The notes: generated by a model from the letters alone, not told the origin. A DNA stretch of 60,000 bases from Antedon mediterranea (GCF_964355755.1 NC_092680.1:19881001-19941000), one strand, 5' to 3'; shown: positions 37,966 to 47,900, counted from the first letter of the stretch. Numbers and translations: made by a program.

Positions 37966-38683
37966 TGACACGTTGTCATACTCTTGAAGTACGATGATTT
38001 AGTTATAAGTGAAATCAGGACGATAATAGAAATATATTCGGCACTTAAGAAACAAATAACCGTTCAAAATGTATGGTATATAGTAAACTCATATTTGTTA
38101 ATAGCATTCAAGAAAGACAGAAATTATTCATTTTGTGTATAACTACTGTACACCATTTATTTATAAAGAAAATGCACTGATGAAGGGCTATAGTGATGTC
38201 CGAAAGCTCTGACAATTTTTCTGGCGGTTTTTTACTTTATCGTTTTAATTTAGCTTTTTGCTTATTTTATTTTGTATCTTCATTGAGCCACTTATCATTG
38301 TCTTTTTTTCAGTAATATGCCTTTGGATTTCAATAAATATATATGTATATGTGTAATTAACATCGTTACTGATTAACAGAAACTAACTGTTATATAAAGA
38401 AGATCATCAAATCGACTGAAAAATACCATTCGACATAAGCCTAATTATGTAGACATTATAACTGACTACTTTGGGATTGTATGTATTTATGGGTGCAGTA
38501 GTAACGATTTCATTTGTTCTATTATATCATGGGAGGTTTATATCATTTAGAATAAATAATGCCTCCATAATTATGTTTGTGAGATCTGTTAACTGTAATT
38601 CTATTGATGACGATATGGTTCTAACCTATTGTATAGTATAAACACAGTAAGCTACCAAATAGTTGGTTTCAACCGTCAATCAC
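37966..38683. other. AT-rich stretch holding a hammerhead-like motif
   Basis: Apart from the motif at 38177-38210 and the following T-rich sequence ending TTTCAATAAATATATATG near 38350, nothing is recognised. The whole 38160-38350 may be a retroelement terminus. Confidence 0.4.
38177..38210 (+). ncRNA. Hammerhead ribozyme-like core, probably a retroelement relic
   Basis: CTGATGA (38177-38183) is followed by GGGC, a 9-base loop, GTCC that pairs with it, and GAAA (38202-38205). This is the order of the conserved hammerhead core: CUGAUGA, stem II, GAAA. A partner for stem III (complement of AGCTC followed by the cleavage site) was not found on either side, so it is probably inactive. Such cores are known from Penelope-like retroelements. 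Confidence 0.4.
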
Positions 38684-38868
38684 TTAAGCTTGGTTCCCAC
38701 TAGAACGTAACGCAAGGACGTAAACGCAACGCAAGCGTTTTAACCAATGACAAGCGAAGTTATAGACAATTAGCAATCACAAGCGAATAAGCCATCGCTT
38801 GTGATTGGTCAATTCACTTGCGTTGCGTTACGTCTTTGCGTTGCGTCGCTAGTGGAAACCACGCTTAA
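38684..38868. mobile_element. 184-bp inverted-repeat element, family 1, copy B
   Basis: Flanked by TTAA on both sides: TTAAGCTTGGTTCCCACTAG on the left and AACCACGCTTAA on the right. It differs from copy A (18550) at only a handful of bases. Confidence 0.9.
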
Positions 38869-39443
38869 GAAAGTAAAAAATACACAATAGTATGGTTTTT
38901 GACAAATATTCTAAACTAAATCCAGTATGATATGATTGACACGTTGACTAATTCCAAACTGTAAATATCTACATCACTCTGTATAATTGGCGACATTACA
39001 AAGTTGTTTACGTCAGTTTAAGTCGTAAAAATACTAAACTACATTATGTTAATTACTGTACAGTATTCTCAGTTAGTCTGCAATGTTATTGGCAATGACA
39101 AAGGTCGGCTATATCGGTTATTCTTTTGAAGATGGTAAACATTTGGCACCAAAATACAAGCATTATTGCTTTAAGCATCAATAATAAAATATTATTAAAC
39201 GCATCAAACTTTGTACGCGGTGAAATCATATATTTAGGAGTACTCATTCATTAGCATTTTTATTTGGCTATGATTTACCGAAACTAATCAATAATCGAAA
39301 TTATAATAAATGTAAATTTTAATCAAAATATATATTCTACTAGTTGATCAATTTTATTATATATTATATTTTTTAGTATAAAGGTTTAGGATTGTTGATT
39401 GATTGATATTTGTTATCAGTTTATATGGATTCTACCAATACAA

Positions 39444-39840
39444 TAAAGCTTTGTTCCCACTAGCGACGCAACGTACCGTAACGCAACCTACGCAAGGTAA
39501 GTGCGCTTCTAATAATTGTTTTTCCTCGCCTGCGTGAAATCAAACTGGTTTTTTTTTCAAATTGCACTGTTGCGTCGTCGGTTCCCACTAAAGCGTGGTT
39601 CCCACTAGCGACGCAACGCAAGGACGTAACGCAACGCAAATGAATTGACCAATCACAAGCGATGGCTTATTCGCTTGTGATTGCTAACTGTTTATAACTT
39701 CGCTTGTCACTGGTTAAAACGCTTGCGTTGCGTTTACGTCCTTGCGTTACGTTCTAGTGGGAACCAAGCTTTATGATTACGCAATACATCACTTTGCGTC
39801 AATACGTCGCTGCGTTGCGTTCTAGTGGGAACCACGCTTA
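39444..39840. mobile_element. Nested inverted-repeat elements: older element split by a family 1 copy
   Basis: The outer element begins TAAAGCTTTGTTCCCACTAG CGACGCAACG at 39444 and ends CGTTGCGTTCTAGTGGGAAC CACGCTTA at 39840. Its interior is interrupted at the sequence GTTCCCACTA (39581-39590) by a complete family 1 copy. Removing the insert leaves an outer element of about 212 bp with a different middle but related ends. Confidence 0.75.
39589..39773. mobile_element. 184-bp inverted-repeat element, family 1, copy C (inserted)
   Basis: Orientation is opposite to copies A and B: it starts TAAAGCGTGGTTCCCACTAG CGACGC and ends AACGTTCTAGTGGGAACCAAGCTTTA. It carries the same 13-bp central hairpin. 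Confidence 0.88.
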
Positions 39841-39841
39841 A

Positions 39842-40765
39842 GCACGGAATGTTCGATCCGTATAAATTAAATGGTAAAATATATATATTGGAATCATACT
39901 GGTACATGCATCAGTTGTACACTATTTCGCAAATGTTATAAGGACCTTCACATTTCACGCCATCTATAGGACCATCGGGGTTTTTCTTCGTCACATAATT
40001 CTATATTCTTTGGACTCTGCACATTGCGTGCTATTTTCTTTACGTGAATTATCCTACACATTCCGCTTCGACCTTTAATCAAGCGGTTGAAACATTTCAA
40101 TTAATTAAGATATTCTTCCAGATATAATGACAGTACGATTTCTAGTTTTCATCTATGTGTGGTATTCTAACTGATGTCAGTGCGCCGATTCAATTTGTCC
40201 ATCGACCAATTTCATCAAGTGCTTTTAATGAAAATTGTAGGTCTGCCGGCGAATAAGGCAGTGCTATGTCGTTTCTATTTAATCTAATTATCTTTAAGAG
40301 AAGTAAGTACATTATTTGGAATAACTAATTTGAGGTAAAACTATGAACGTCGTAATCTAACCATCCCTAGACGCTCAATATTGTTACCATTAGTAATTTG
40401 TGTACTAATGATATTTTGCTATATGACTGAAGGTCAAATAACATCTAAGAAAAAAAAAACACACACAAAAAACAGCTTTATATTAATGTTAACCCTTTGG
40501 TATTTTCATTTTAAAATCTGTTTTTGTGCTAAAAATAGCCATGCCAACCACCATTTGTTTTAAATAAGAGACCTTTATAAGAAATTGGCAAAAAATATTG
40601 TGTAATATACCTCCAGCTCAAAGTTCTTATCCAAAATAACTTGTTCTACCATCATCTATAGCCAGATATCATCATCAGATATCATCAGATATCATCATCA
40701 TCTATAGCCAGATTCTCAGTGCTGTATCTCGCGACAATGGCAATATTATCATCTGTATCTGTATG
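39842..40765. other. AT-rich intergenic stretch
   Basis: No gene recognised. A short ATCATCAGAT repeat lies near 40660-40705. Confidence 0.5.
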
Positions 40766-40862
40766 TGATGCCTGTATCATGTAAAGTAGGTTATGGTCTA
40801 TCATATTAGGTGATTCATGTGAAACACATATGATGCTGTATTAAGGATTTTTCTATAATACT
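40766..40862 (-). repeat. Dispersed repeat with CATGATACAGGCATCACAT, copy 3 (inverted)
   Basis: Minus strand reads TACAGCATCATATGTGTTTC, then ATAACCTACTTTACATGATA CAGGCATCACAT, in the same order as 63-190. Confidence 0.65.
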
Positions 40863-40894
40863 AGAGCAATTTAGTAAATGGAACTCGATGGTCA

Positions 40895-41161
40895 GTATTA
40901 ATAATTTTCACGAATGGTGTAAAGATAATTGTTTTAGATCTAAATATTAATAAAACTAAAGAGATGGTTTTTGATTTTCGGAAAAAGATAAACTACGAAA
41001 TTATTTTAATCGACATTTCAGGATTTTATATTTTGTGTAGCTTTTATATCGTAATTTATATATTTTATGAACTGTATCCTTTTTATATTTGTATGTACTG
41101 TATATTGAAAAGGCCAACAGAGTTTCCCCATGGGGATAATAAAGTTTAATTGAATTGAATG
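40895..41161 (+). mobile_element. LINE remnant: RT fragment joined to a 3' tail (Rex1/CR1-like)
   Basis: Plus strand encodes FHEWCKDNCF, then after a frameshift DLNINKTKEMVFDFRKK. This is the block between RT motifs in CR1/Rex1-type LINEs (WC..N.L.LN..KTKEM..DFRK). After a deletion it runs into GAGTTTCCCCATGGGGATAA TAAAGT followed by TTGAATTGAAT, a typical terminus with a microsatellite. The copy is short and defective. Confidence 0.75.
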
Positions 41162-41271
41162 ATGGGTGGAGTGCGATAGTCAAAAATTAGCATTACATAG
41201 GCGGTTGTGTAAACACGGTTTATTATTATTAGCAGTCCTGGATAATAGTGAAACAAATAATATGCCTAAGC

Positions 41272-41411
41272 CTTACAAAAATAATTTTTACCACATTTAA
41301 TGAGGGTAATCCATCCAGCAATTGCTGATCATTAGGGACCCTCAGAGGTTCACAAGACAAAAATATACACAAAATGCTCTACATAAACAAAGTCTTATTA
41401 CAAGTCTTTGT
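41272..41411 (-). mobile_element. 5'-truncated copy of the tRNA-derived SINE found at 54791
   Basis: The minus strand reads GACTTGTAATAAGACTTTGT TTATGTAGAGCATTTTGTG, then CTTGTGAACCTCTGAGGGTC CCTAATGATCAGCAATTGCT GGATGGAT. This matches 54891-55010 almost base for base. The tRNA-like head is absent. Confidence 0.88.
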
Positions 41412-42499
41412 TGTCTAGTATGTTTCCTAAGAGGATTGAGTGTTATTACGAGATACAATAAATATGAGTTAAAGAATTTAAGTTGTAATTAAAAGTAGTA
41501 GGCCTACAGTACTCGTACTGAATTAGAAACGTTTAAAAATTCCGCGGCATGTTCTGCCAGTTGTACGATCCACTTGTTGCTACGCCAACGATGTGTTATG
41601 AGTACCGGCAAACAATGACGTAATTTATAGCAATTCCTTATTTGGATAGGCCTACCATCGTTATGAGTGACGTCACAAGTAACAAAATCATATTTTTTAA
41701 TGGGGCGAAAAAAAATAATTAAGAAACACAATTTCGGCGTAAATTTATTATTAAATGACCAGTGATAGGACCTTTCACCTCCCTGAAATTTGTAGCTCCG
41801 GGTGACGTGTCAGACAAGAGATAAAGGGGAATTTTAATTAATTCTTTGATTTTTCTTTACATAATTTAGTATTCTCGTCTTTGCATTTGATTGCCGCGCA
41901 TGCCTTGCCGGGAACATCGTGTACATACAGTACCGAGAATCGGTTGCATAACCGGCCATCAAATATACCAAATTTAGTGCTCATAGTCTTAATACGGATC
42001 ACTAGGAATTATGACTGGAAGTTCTATCTTTTTTTTACACAATCTCTCTTTTTTAATAATTATGTTTTACCATAGTCTATTTATTTTTTCCGAATCTTGA
42101 GCTGTTATAAAAACAGTGTGGATCAAGTGTACATATGCGAAGTGTTCAATGGAGATTCAAAATAATTTTGTGAGTTCTAAAATCTCGTTAATGAAAATTA
42201 ACAAATATCTTCTTTTTTTTTCAAGACACTTTGAGTTTAGTAAAGCACATCGTTGTTATGCACATTAACACAACAACACACGATGCATTGTTAACATGTC
42301 AGCGTACCCGTTGTCTAATCACCGTACACTCTTAATTGTTCATATTATAATATTCATATCAGTAGATATTATATTATTATAATAAATAATATTTTTGATA
42401 TTATAATGGAAATTAAATGATTATATTGTAAAGCTAATTTAGGCTTATATATTAAATGCATAACCGAAGTCATGTAGAGAACGTTTTGGCTAGTAAAAC
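41412..42499. other. AT-rich intergenic stretch
   Basis: No gene recognised. Short open frames at 41504-41731 (minus) and 41881-42075 (plus) have no family resemblance. Confidence 0.5.
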
Positions 42500-42636
42500 T
42501 AAAGCTCTGTCTACACTATCAAACTTGTGACACAAAGATATGATGTGCCCATTACGATAAGATCATACCACTATCATATTATTAGGGCACACCAAACTTG
42601 TTTTAAACTAGTTTGATAGTGTGGACAAAGCTTTAA
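42500..42636. mobile_element. Inverted-repeat element, family 2, copy C
   Basis: Left end TAAAGCTCTGTCTACACTAT CAAACTTG; right end ACTAGTTTGATAGTGTGGAC AAAGCTTTA. Shorter inside than the other copies. Confidence 0.85.
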
Positions 42637-43924
42637 AGAACAATGATACCAGTCACCACCCTGTTTAATGTGAACGTGCCCCTCCGGTAAAAACTCAAAA
42701 CTCTATATGGCTTGACACGAATTTACGTTACGTGTTTTTGGCTTAGGCCTACAGTACATTATATACCTGAATTGTATTAATACATCGTCACAATTTAGTA
42801 TTAGTCTTCATTTAAACAATTCATAATATTAACTCTAATATCTTAATTTAATGGAACCTAATCAAAGGAGCTATCATATGAAACAACACACGTTTAGCGA
42901 GTATTACATGTAACAAACATTTACATTATAATATATAGGTATTTTGTATTTTATAACGATGGCAATTGTTACCAAACAATACAGGTGTATACATTCACGG
43001 TGCATACCTTGTACCTGTAATATAATAATGTAATACGGTTTTGGTTGAATTGAATTAATGTCTTGCATGCTAATTGCACCTTCAAACGCTAAACACATAA
43101 CAATGCTAAACGTGAGGAAAAAGTATTAAAAAAAATATTTAAAAAAAATTAAAACATACATGTGTTTATTTAAAGTACATACATACCTCTCTCGAATTTA
43201 TGATATTTCCAAATTGTACGTCATTTTATATGTTTTTGTTGATTTTTTGATACACATTATCCTCTATATTGCCATCAGCAGACAATATTCGCGTCATTAA
43301 ATTCATCATCTTTAACATTTACCACCAAATTCGTATCATCTTGTACTTAAATTGCCACATAAAGAAAGTAGAGCGTATGGTATAAGCATGTATACAATGG
43401 GAATAGAACGATTATCTTTACGTAAGTTGACTACGAGGAATATTACACAGGTTACGATATGTTATCTATCTACAATGTCATATTATTATTGTATATTGTT
43501 AGTTCATTTCCAAGGATATGTCATCTATTGATTTACTTTCAGATGGTTAACGATGTAAACAATAACGCCATAGAGAGCAGACGGTGTAAAATACCCCGCT
43601 TCCTTCTATTGTTTATAACTGTGGATTTATTGAACGATATTTACAGTTCACAAAAAGTGACTCCTCCATTTCGTTGACTTCATATGATTATTGAACCATT
43701 TTTATGTCAAAAAAGGTTAGCATTCGGAGTGCTTAATGTATATTGTTTATAATTAGTCATTAATGGTGGTGAATCTTTAAGAAAAGCCTCAAGGCAAATA
43801 TGATTATGTCCTTAATGCGTTCGTTATTCAATCCTCGGTTCGAATCTGCGATTATTTTAGTGTTTAATGTATACGTACATATATATGTACACAGACTTGA
43901 AATGAATGGAATACAGCAAGTACA
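42637..43924. other. AT-rich intergenic stretch with one exon-like piece
   Basis: At 43543 an acceptor-like TGATTTACTTTCAG precedes an open frame MVNDVNNNAIESRRCKIPRF that ends at 43677. No relatives recognised; may be chance. Confidence 0.35.
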
Positions 43925-44080
43925 TCGAACACACTATCAAACTCTATGTGACAAAAAATGTGATGTGCCCATATATAGATGATGATGTCATATCACCGGC
44001 ATATCACTACCATATTTTTAGCATATCACTACCATATTTGGGCACATCACACTGTTTTTGACAGTGTTGACAGAGCTTAA
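43925..44080. mobile_element. Inverted-repeat element, family 2, copy D
   Basis: Left arm ACACTATCAAACTCTATGTG ACAAAAAATGTGATGTGCCC; right arm ends TTGACAGTGTTGACAGAGCTTAA. The left terminal bases are worn. Confidence 0.8.
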
Positions 44081-44262
44081 TGAGTATCAGTAGGCCTACT
44101 ATTAATATTTAACAACGCTTAAAAATATAGAAGTTAGTTATCTATATGAAAATATGACGACTTGTCTTGAGGTAGTTAAAACAAGCACGAATGTGCAATA
44201 CTCGGGGTACAGCGAAAGAAGCTGTATACAGACGTATACAGTTAGAAAGTTAAAGAAAAATA

Positions 44263-44333
44263 GGTTTCGCCAGGGCTCGAACCGGGACCTTCTGCGTGTT
44301 AAGCAGACTTGACAACCACTACACTACGAAACC
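44263..44333 (-). tRNA. tRNA-Val(AAC)-like gene or pseudogene
   Basis: On the minus strand the acceptor arm GGTTTCG pairs perfectly with CGAAACC. The anticodon stem TCTGC/GCAGA is perfect and its loop TTAACAC gives anticodon AAC. Box A-like TAGTGTAGTGG and box B-like GGTTCGAGCCC are present. Against function: the T stem has one mismatch (CCCGG/CCTGG), the D stem is weakened and the variable loop seems one base short. No intron. Could be a working tRNA or a slightly decayed copy. Confidence 0.6.
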
Positions 44334-44543
44334 TCTTACATTGAAATTGTGGGTTACAGAAAGTTTTTTAATCCATTTAAATTACAAATAAATGGTAATA
44401 AGCACAAAGCAAAATAAACATGTGTAAAAGTGATAATTACCGATTACACAAAATAAGTATTTCAAAAAATAATAATAAGATATACTGTGTATAATTATCA
44501 TATTGCGTATACAGTACTTTTCACCATAAAGTTTAAAAAAAAA

Positions 44544-44615
44544 GGTTTAGCCCGGGCTCGAACCAGGTACCTTCTGCGTATTGAGCAAACGTGATAACCA
44601 CTACGCCAAGAAGCC
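44544..44615 (-). pseudogene. tRNA-Val-derived pseudogene
   Basis: Minus strand has TTGGCGTAGTGGTTATCACG (D arm), stem TTTGC/GCAGA and GGTTCGAGCCC (T arm), all tRNA-Val-like. The acceptor arm GGCTTCT/CTAAACC mispairs at three positions and the anticodon loop TCAATAC has C in place of the invariant U33. It lies 282 bases from the better copy, with similar A-rich flanks. Confidence 0.6.
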
Positions 44616-45417
44616 GCATATAACCATATAACTACATAACGCTGTGGTGTGTGTCACACATTGTGGATTCTTAATTAAACAAATTAATTAACAAAAAATT
44701 AAAAATCCGGCTCTATAGCTTTGAGGACATGTCCCTGTAGTATGTTCATGCCAAATCCCAGCTCAATACTACAACTAATAAGGGAGGAGTAGTACTTTAA
44801 AAATCGTACTTTTTACTCAATAGTGTCCAGATGGTGGAGGAGAAAATGAGTAAGTACTAGACTCGGGTAGCCCGAGTAAAAACAAGACATCTCATACTAT
44901 TCTCGTTCTTGAAGCCCCAGTCTGACAAAATATAGGTGGCGCAATTTAAGATATGCTAACCATTCTTAGCTTTAAACAATCGGAAATTATTTCATCAACC
45001 AACATTATTTTCAATAAATCAATATTTTTCAATTAATCAATATGCCTATCAATCTATCGGTTTTCTTTTCAATAAATGCATATGTTTTCAATCAATCGAA
45101 TTTTTTGTTCTCAATAAATTGTATCCTTTTCAATCAATCTATATTTTATTCAATCAATGAATAAACTCAATATCATATTTATAGGCCCTACTTTTTCTTG
45201 TGATGTTTATTATCATCATAAATCACATAGTTGATACTTTATTCAATTCCTCTTCCATAAAAATATAGATATTATGTAACGAAGAAACTTAAAACGCAAA
45301 ACGTTGCGTTTAATGTATCAAATTCAGCTACTATGGCAGTCATATATATATAGGCTTAAAGTTTAATGACATGAGGCATGGAAACACATCCTTTATTACC
45401 AATTATATTTATCCCAG
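44616..45417. other. AT-rich stretch with a degenerate repeat
   Basis: 44995-45170 is a degenerate tandem array of units like TTTTCAATCAATCTATAT. A perfect 7-bp hairpin ACTCGGG-TAG-CCCGAGT lies at 44861-44877. No gene recognised. Confidence 0.55.
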
Positions 45418-45568
45418 ATTCCTCAAACATCTGCTGGCTGTTAACTGCCGCACTCGGAAGACATGCCACGCGACAATGATGTCGTCGGCTCGCGAAAGCA
45501 CGCGATCTTCTTCCTCGGGCGACATATCCGAACTATATCAAGCCACATGCCTCGTTTCATCTGCCTAG
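45418..45568 (+). CDS. Candidate terminal coding exon of an unidentified gene
   Basis: A good acceptor (AATTATATTTATCCCAG) is followed by an open frame, phase 2, that reads FLKHLLAVNCRTRKTCHATM, then MSSARESTRSSSSGDISELY and ends at TAG 45566-45568. Third positions are G/C rich in sharp contrast to the AT-rich surroundings, and CpG is frequent. A basic stretch after a hydrophobic start, then a Ser-rich tail, is what a GPCR cytoplasmic tail can look like, but I found no upstream membrane exons and do not claim that identity. The minus strand is also partly open. Confidence 0.3.
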
Positions 45569-46194
45569 GGCAGACAGGGCTCGATCGATCGCACGGGCCT
45601 AACCTCTATAAAGGATACACGACTCTATAATATTATAACATCTTTTATAGCTCACAGATTTCCAAATGTAGAATGGTGTTAATATAAAGGTATTCGACTT
45701 ATGTGAATTGTACTTACATGATTCGATTTGTATTTGTTCTTAAATGTGTTACGAATACCGACATCAAACTAGAAAGTGTAAAATATAAAACTATTTATAT
45801 TAGACTAAATTTGAATAGGCTACGTGTTTAAACTCAATTCACAAAACGCCCAATTACACGACAAACGCCCTAATAATTAATAGGCCTATAATACATATTA
45901 CTATTTGCATATTGGTCCATGTGTGATTCACTCTTCTTCTTACACATACGGTTTAGTAACATACAATAACTGTTTAAATGCTTTTCGTGGGTATCTTACC
46001 TTTAGACTTACGTCGAGTCATTTTGTCGAATCAGTTTGATATAAAAGTGTATTTACTTTTACACTTCGTGATTTCTTTTCTTGCTTAAATGTTTGTTTAC
46101 ACTCTTGTTAACAACATCTGCAAAATTTGCATTTTAGTTCATAGCACGCCCTCTCTATACTTATTTTTAAAACTAAAATTAGCCAATCAATATG
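45569..46194. other. Stretch without recognised features
   Basis: The first 80 bases stay CpG-rich (GCTCGATCGATCGCACGGG); the rest is AT-rich and empty apart from the short motif AGCACGCCCTCT at 46143. Confidence 0.45.
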
Positions 46195-46405
46195 CATTAT
46201 AGCGAAATACACAAATTTCGATGTGTCTGTGTTTTAACCCGTGTTCTCAGTTTTGTAGAGTGTTTAGGAGAGTTCTCCTCAAATGGAAACTCAAACATTT
46301 GGACGTGTTTTGGTCTCATTGCAGCTGTTATCTCCGCCAACGATCCTTCCCGCCCCAAATTATTGATGACATCATCATCACGGTCACAGGTTAAGCAGAT
46401 ACAGT
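46195..46405 (-). other. Open reading stretch, protein-like, unidentified
   Basis: A minus frame runs stop-to-stop from TAG at 46405 to a TAA near 46195 and includes NLGREGSLAEITAAMRPKHV and QMFEFPFEENSPKHSTKLRT. A possible acceptor (CCATCAGTTAG) sits at its start. The plus strand is open too (46192-46407) and has exon-like borders at 46325-46389, so strand and reality are undecided. Confidence 0.25.
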
Positions 46406-46444
46406 AGGCCTAACTGATGGAAAATTAAGTGTTTCTATGAATCT

Positions 46445-46703
46445 AATTTTAAACAATTAACAAATTATGGTCAACAGATAATCTTACAGTCGACAATTTT
46501 ACCTCTCACTATTTGACCACCTGCCAAATACTGGACATCACTGGTCAAAGTACCATCGATCAGTTATTTCAAGCTGGTATCATTCTCATGTGTCAACAAA
46601 AACTATTTAGTAAAGTCTTAAGTGGACATCGATGGTGGGACACACTGTCAGATATGATTAGAATATCTAGATCAGGTGGTAAGAAAACTATAGTCAGTCT
46701 TTA
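46445..46703 (+). other. Open reading stretch, protein-like, unidentified
   Basis: Plus frame reads KLWSTDNLTVDNFTSHYLTT, then CQILDITGQSTIDQLFQAGI, LSGHRWWDTLSDMIRISRSG and stops at TAA 46701-46703. A possible acceptor (TAATCTTACAG) precedes 46491 and a possible donor GGTAAGA lies near 46679. Amino-acid composition looks natural and GC is higher than nearby. A family 1 element starts only 25 bases after the stop. I do not recognise the protein; it may be an exon or an old transposon piece. Confidence 0.3.
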
Positions 46704-46727
46704 ATGTACACCATGATACATTTTTGT

Positions 46728-46912
46728 TTAAGCTTGGTTCCCACTAGAACGTAACGCAAGGACGTAAACGCAACGCAAGCGTTTTAACCAATGACAAGCG
46801 AAGTTATAGACAGTTAGAAATCACAAGCGAATAAGCCATCGCTTGTGATTGGTCAATTCACTTGCGTTGCGTTTACGTCCTTGCGTTACGTTCTAGTGGG
46901 AACCAAGCTTTA
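46728..46912. mobile_element. 184-bp inverted-repeat element, family 1, copy D (perfect ends)
   Basis: Both arms are identical in inverse orientation for at least 50 bases (from AAGCTTGGTTCCCACTAGAA through AACGCAACGCAAG). The right arm differs from copies A and B, which carry GCGTCGCTAGTGG instead of TTACGTTCTAGTGG. Left flank TTTAA, right flank TTTAG. Confidence 0.92.
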
Positions 46913-47462
46913 GAGAAAAATTCTCTTATTAAAGAAAAAAGAATTCGTTCAAGCAAAGAAAGCACCCACTCGGTAGTAGTAGTTGTTCTGTTCATATGTA
47001 TAACTATTACTATGCATTCATCAAAAAATCTCGTCATTTTCCTAAAAGCATTTATTACACTGGAAAGGTTAAATTTGCATCGGGTCGAAGTTCACTTTCA
47101 ATTTAACGCGACGGAATGGCACGCGACATAAAATCAACCATCTTGATTGTAAATACCAATATAATGTGGTCATTTAGCAGTTTCATAAATTGTGTTGGCG
47201 ATAATTGATTTGTTGCACTGTTTGAGAAAGTGAATTTTCTTTTAAATACAAATGTCAAAAGATTATTTCAGCACATAATTAGCAGTTGTAAATTTAATGA
47301 CGAATGTTTTGCGCATTAATACAACTCGTGAAAACATCTACTGTAAACTTTACACATGTATCATAATTTATGCAACATAGTGTAATCACCATAAACTAGG
47401 CCTATAATATGTATAACTTAGTTTGTTCTGTAGGTATTACTATTACACTCGATTAGCATAGC
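46913..47462. other. AT-rich stretch without recognised features
   Basis: No gene, RNA or repeat recognised. An open frame that begins inside the family 1 element (46862-47131) is considered spurious. Confidence 0.5.
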
Positions 47463-47748
47463 TTAAAGGACGGACTACACTAGGACGAAACCAGAGACGA
47501 TAAATCTATATATACCGGTATACATTTTTCTACAGAAAAAAAAGAAATTTGAAAAGTTTCATCCTAATACAGTACTATAGAGTAACTATTTATACTATTT
47601 TCAATGAAATTTAATATCTTCACAAAACCAATCAAATGACGTCATAATCAGTAAGAACAATAGGACAATAGGATGAACAATTATCTAACTTCGCTTGCTT
47701 TCTGTAGGAAAAATGGTTGGTTATCGTCTGTCGTATAAACGGACCTTA
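47463..47748. mobile_element. Inverted-repeat element, family 3
   Basis: Left end TTAAAGGACGGACTACACTA GGACGAAACCAGAGACGATAA; the right end read on the minus strand is CTAAGGTCCGTTTATACGAC AGACGATAACC. The ends share a pattern (AAGGnCCG...TACnACnnnACGA) but are clearly diverged. The right-hand part is repeated once more downstream. Confidence 0.5.
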
Positions 47749-47900
47749 GTTTGTACATTTCTATGTGACAGTGAGCTTAATGGTATTCTATAGTACAGCT
47801 AGGATGAATAAGTTTTCTAACTTCGCTTGCTTTCTGTAGGAAAAATGGCTGGTAATCGTCTGTCGTATACATGTACAGTACCTAATTAATTTGTACATTT
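47684..47900. repeat. Two-copy direct repeat, spacing 132 bp
   Basis: TCTAACTTCGCTTGCTTTCT GTAGGAAAAATGG and the following TATCGTCTGTCGTATA occur at 47684 and again at 47816, each followed by TTTGTACATTTCTATGTGACA. Confidence 0.9.

Noticed and set aside
46862-47131. 89-codon plus frame
   Set aside because: It begins in the right arm of a family 1 inverted-repeat element.
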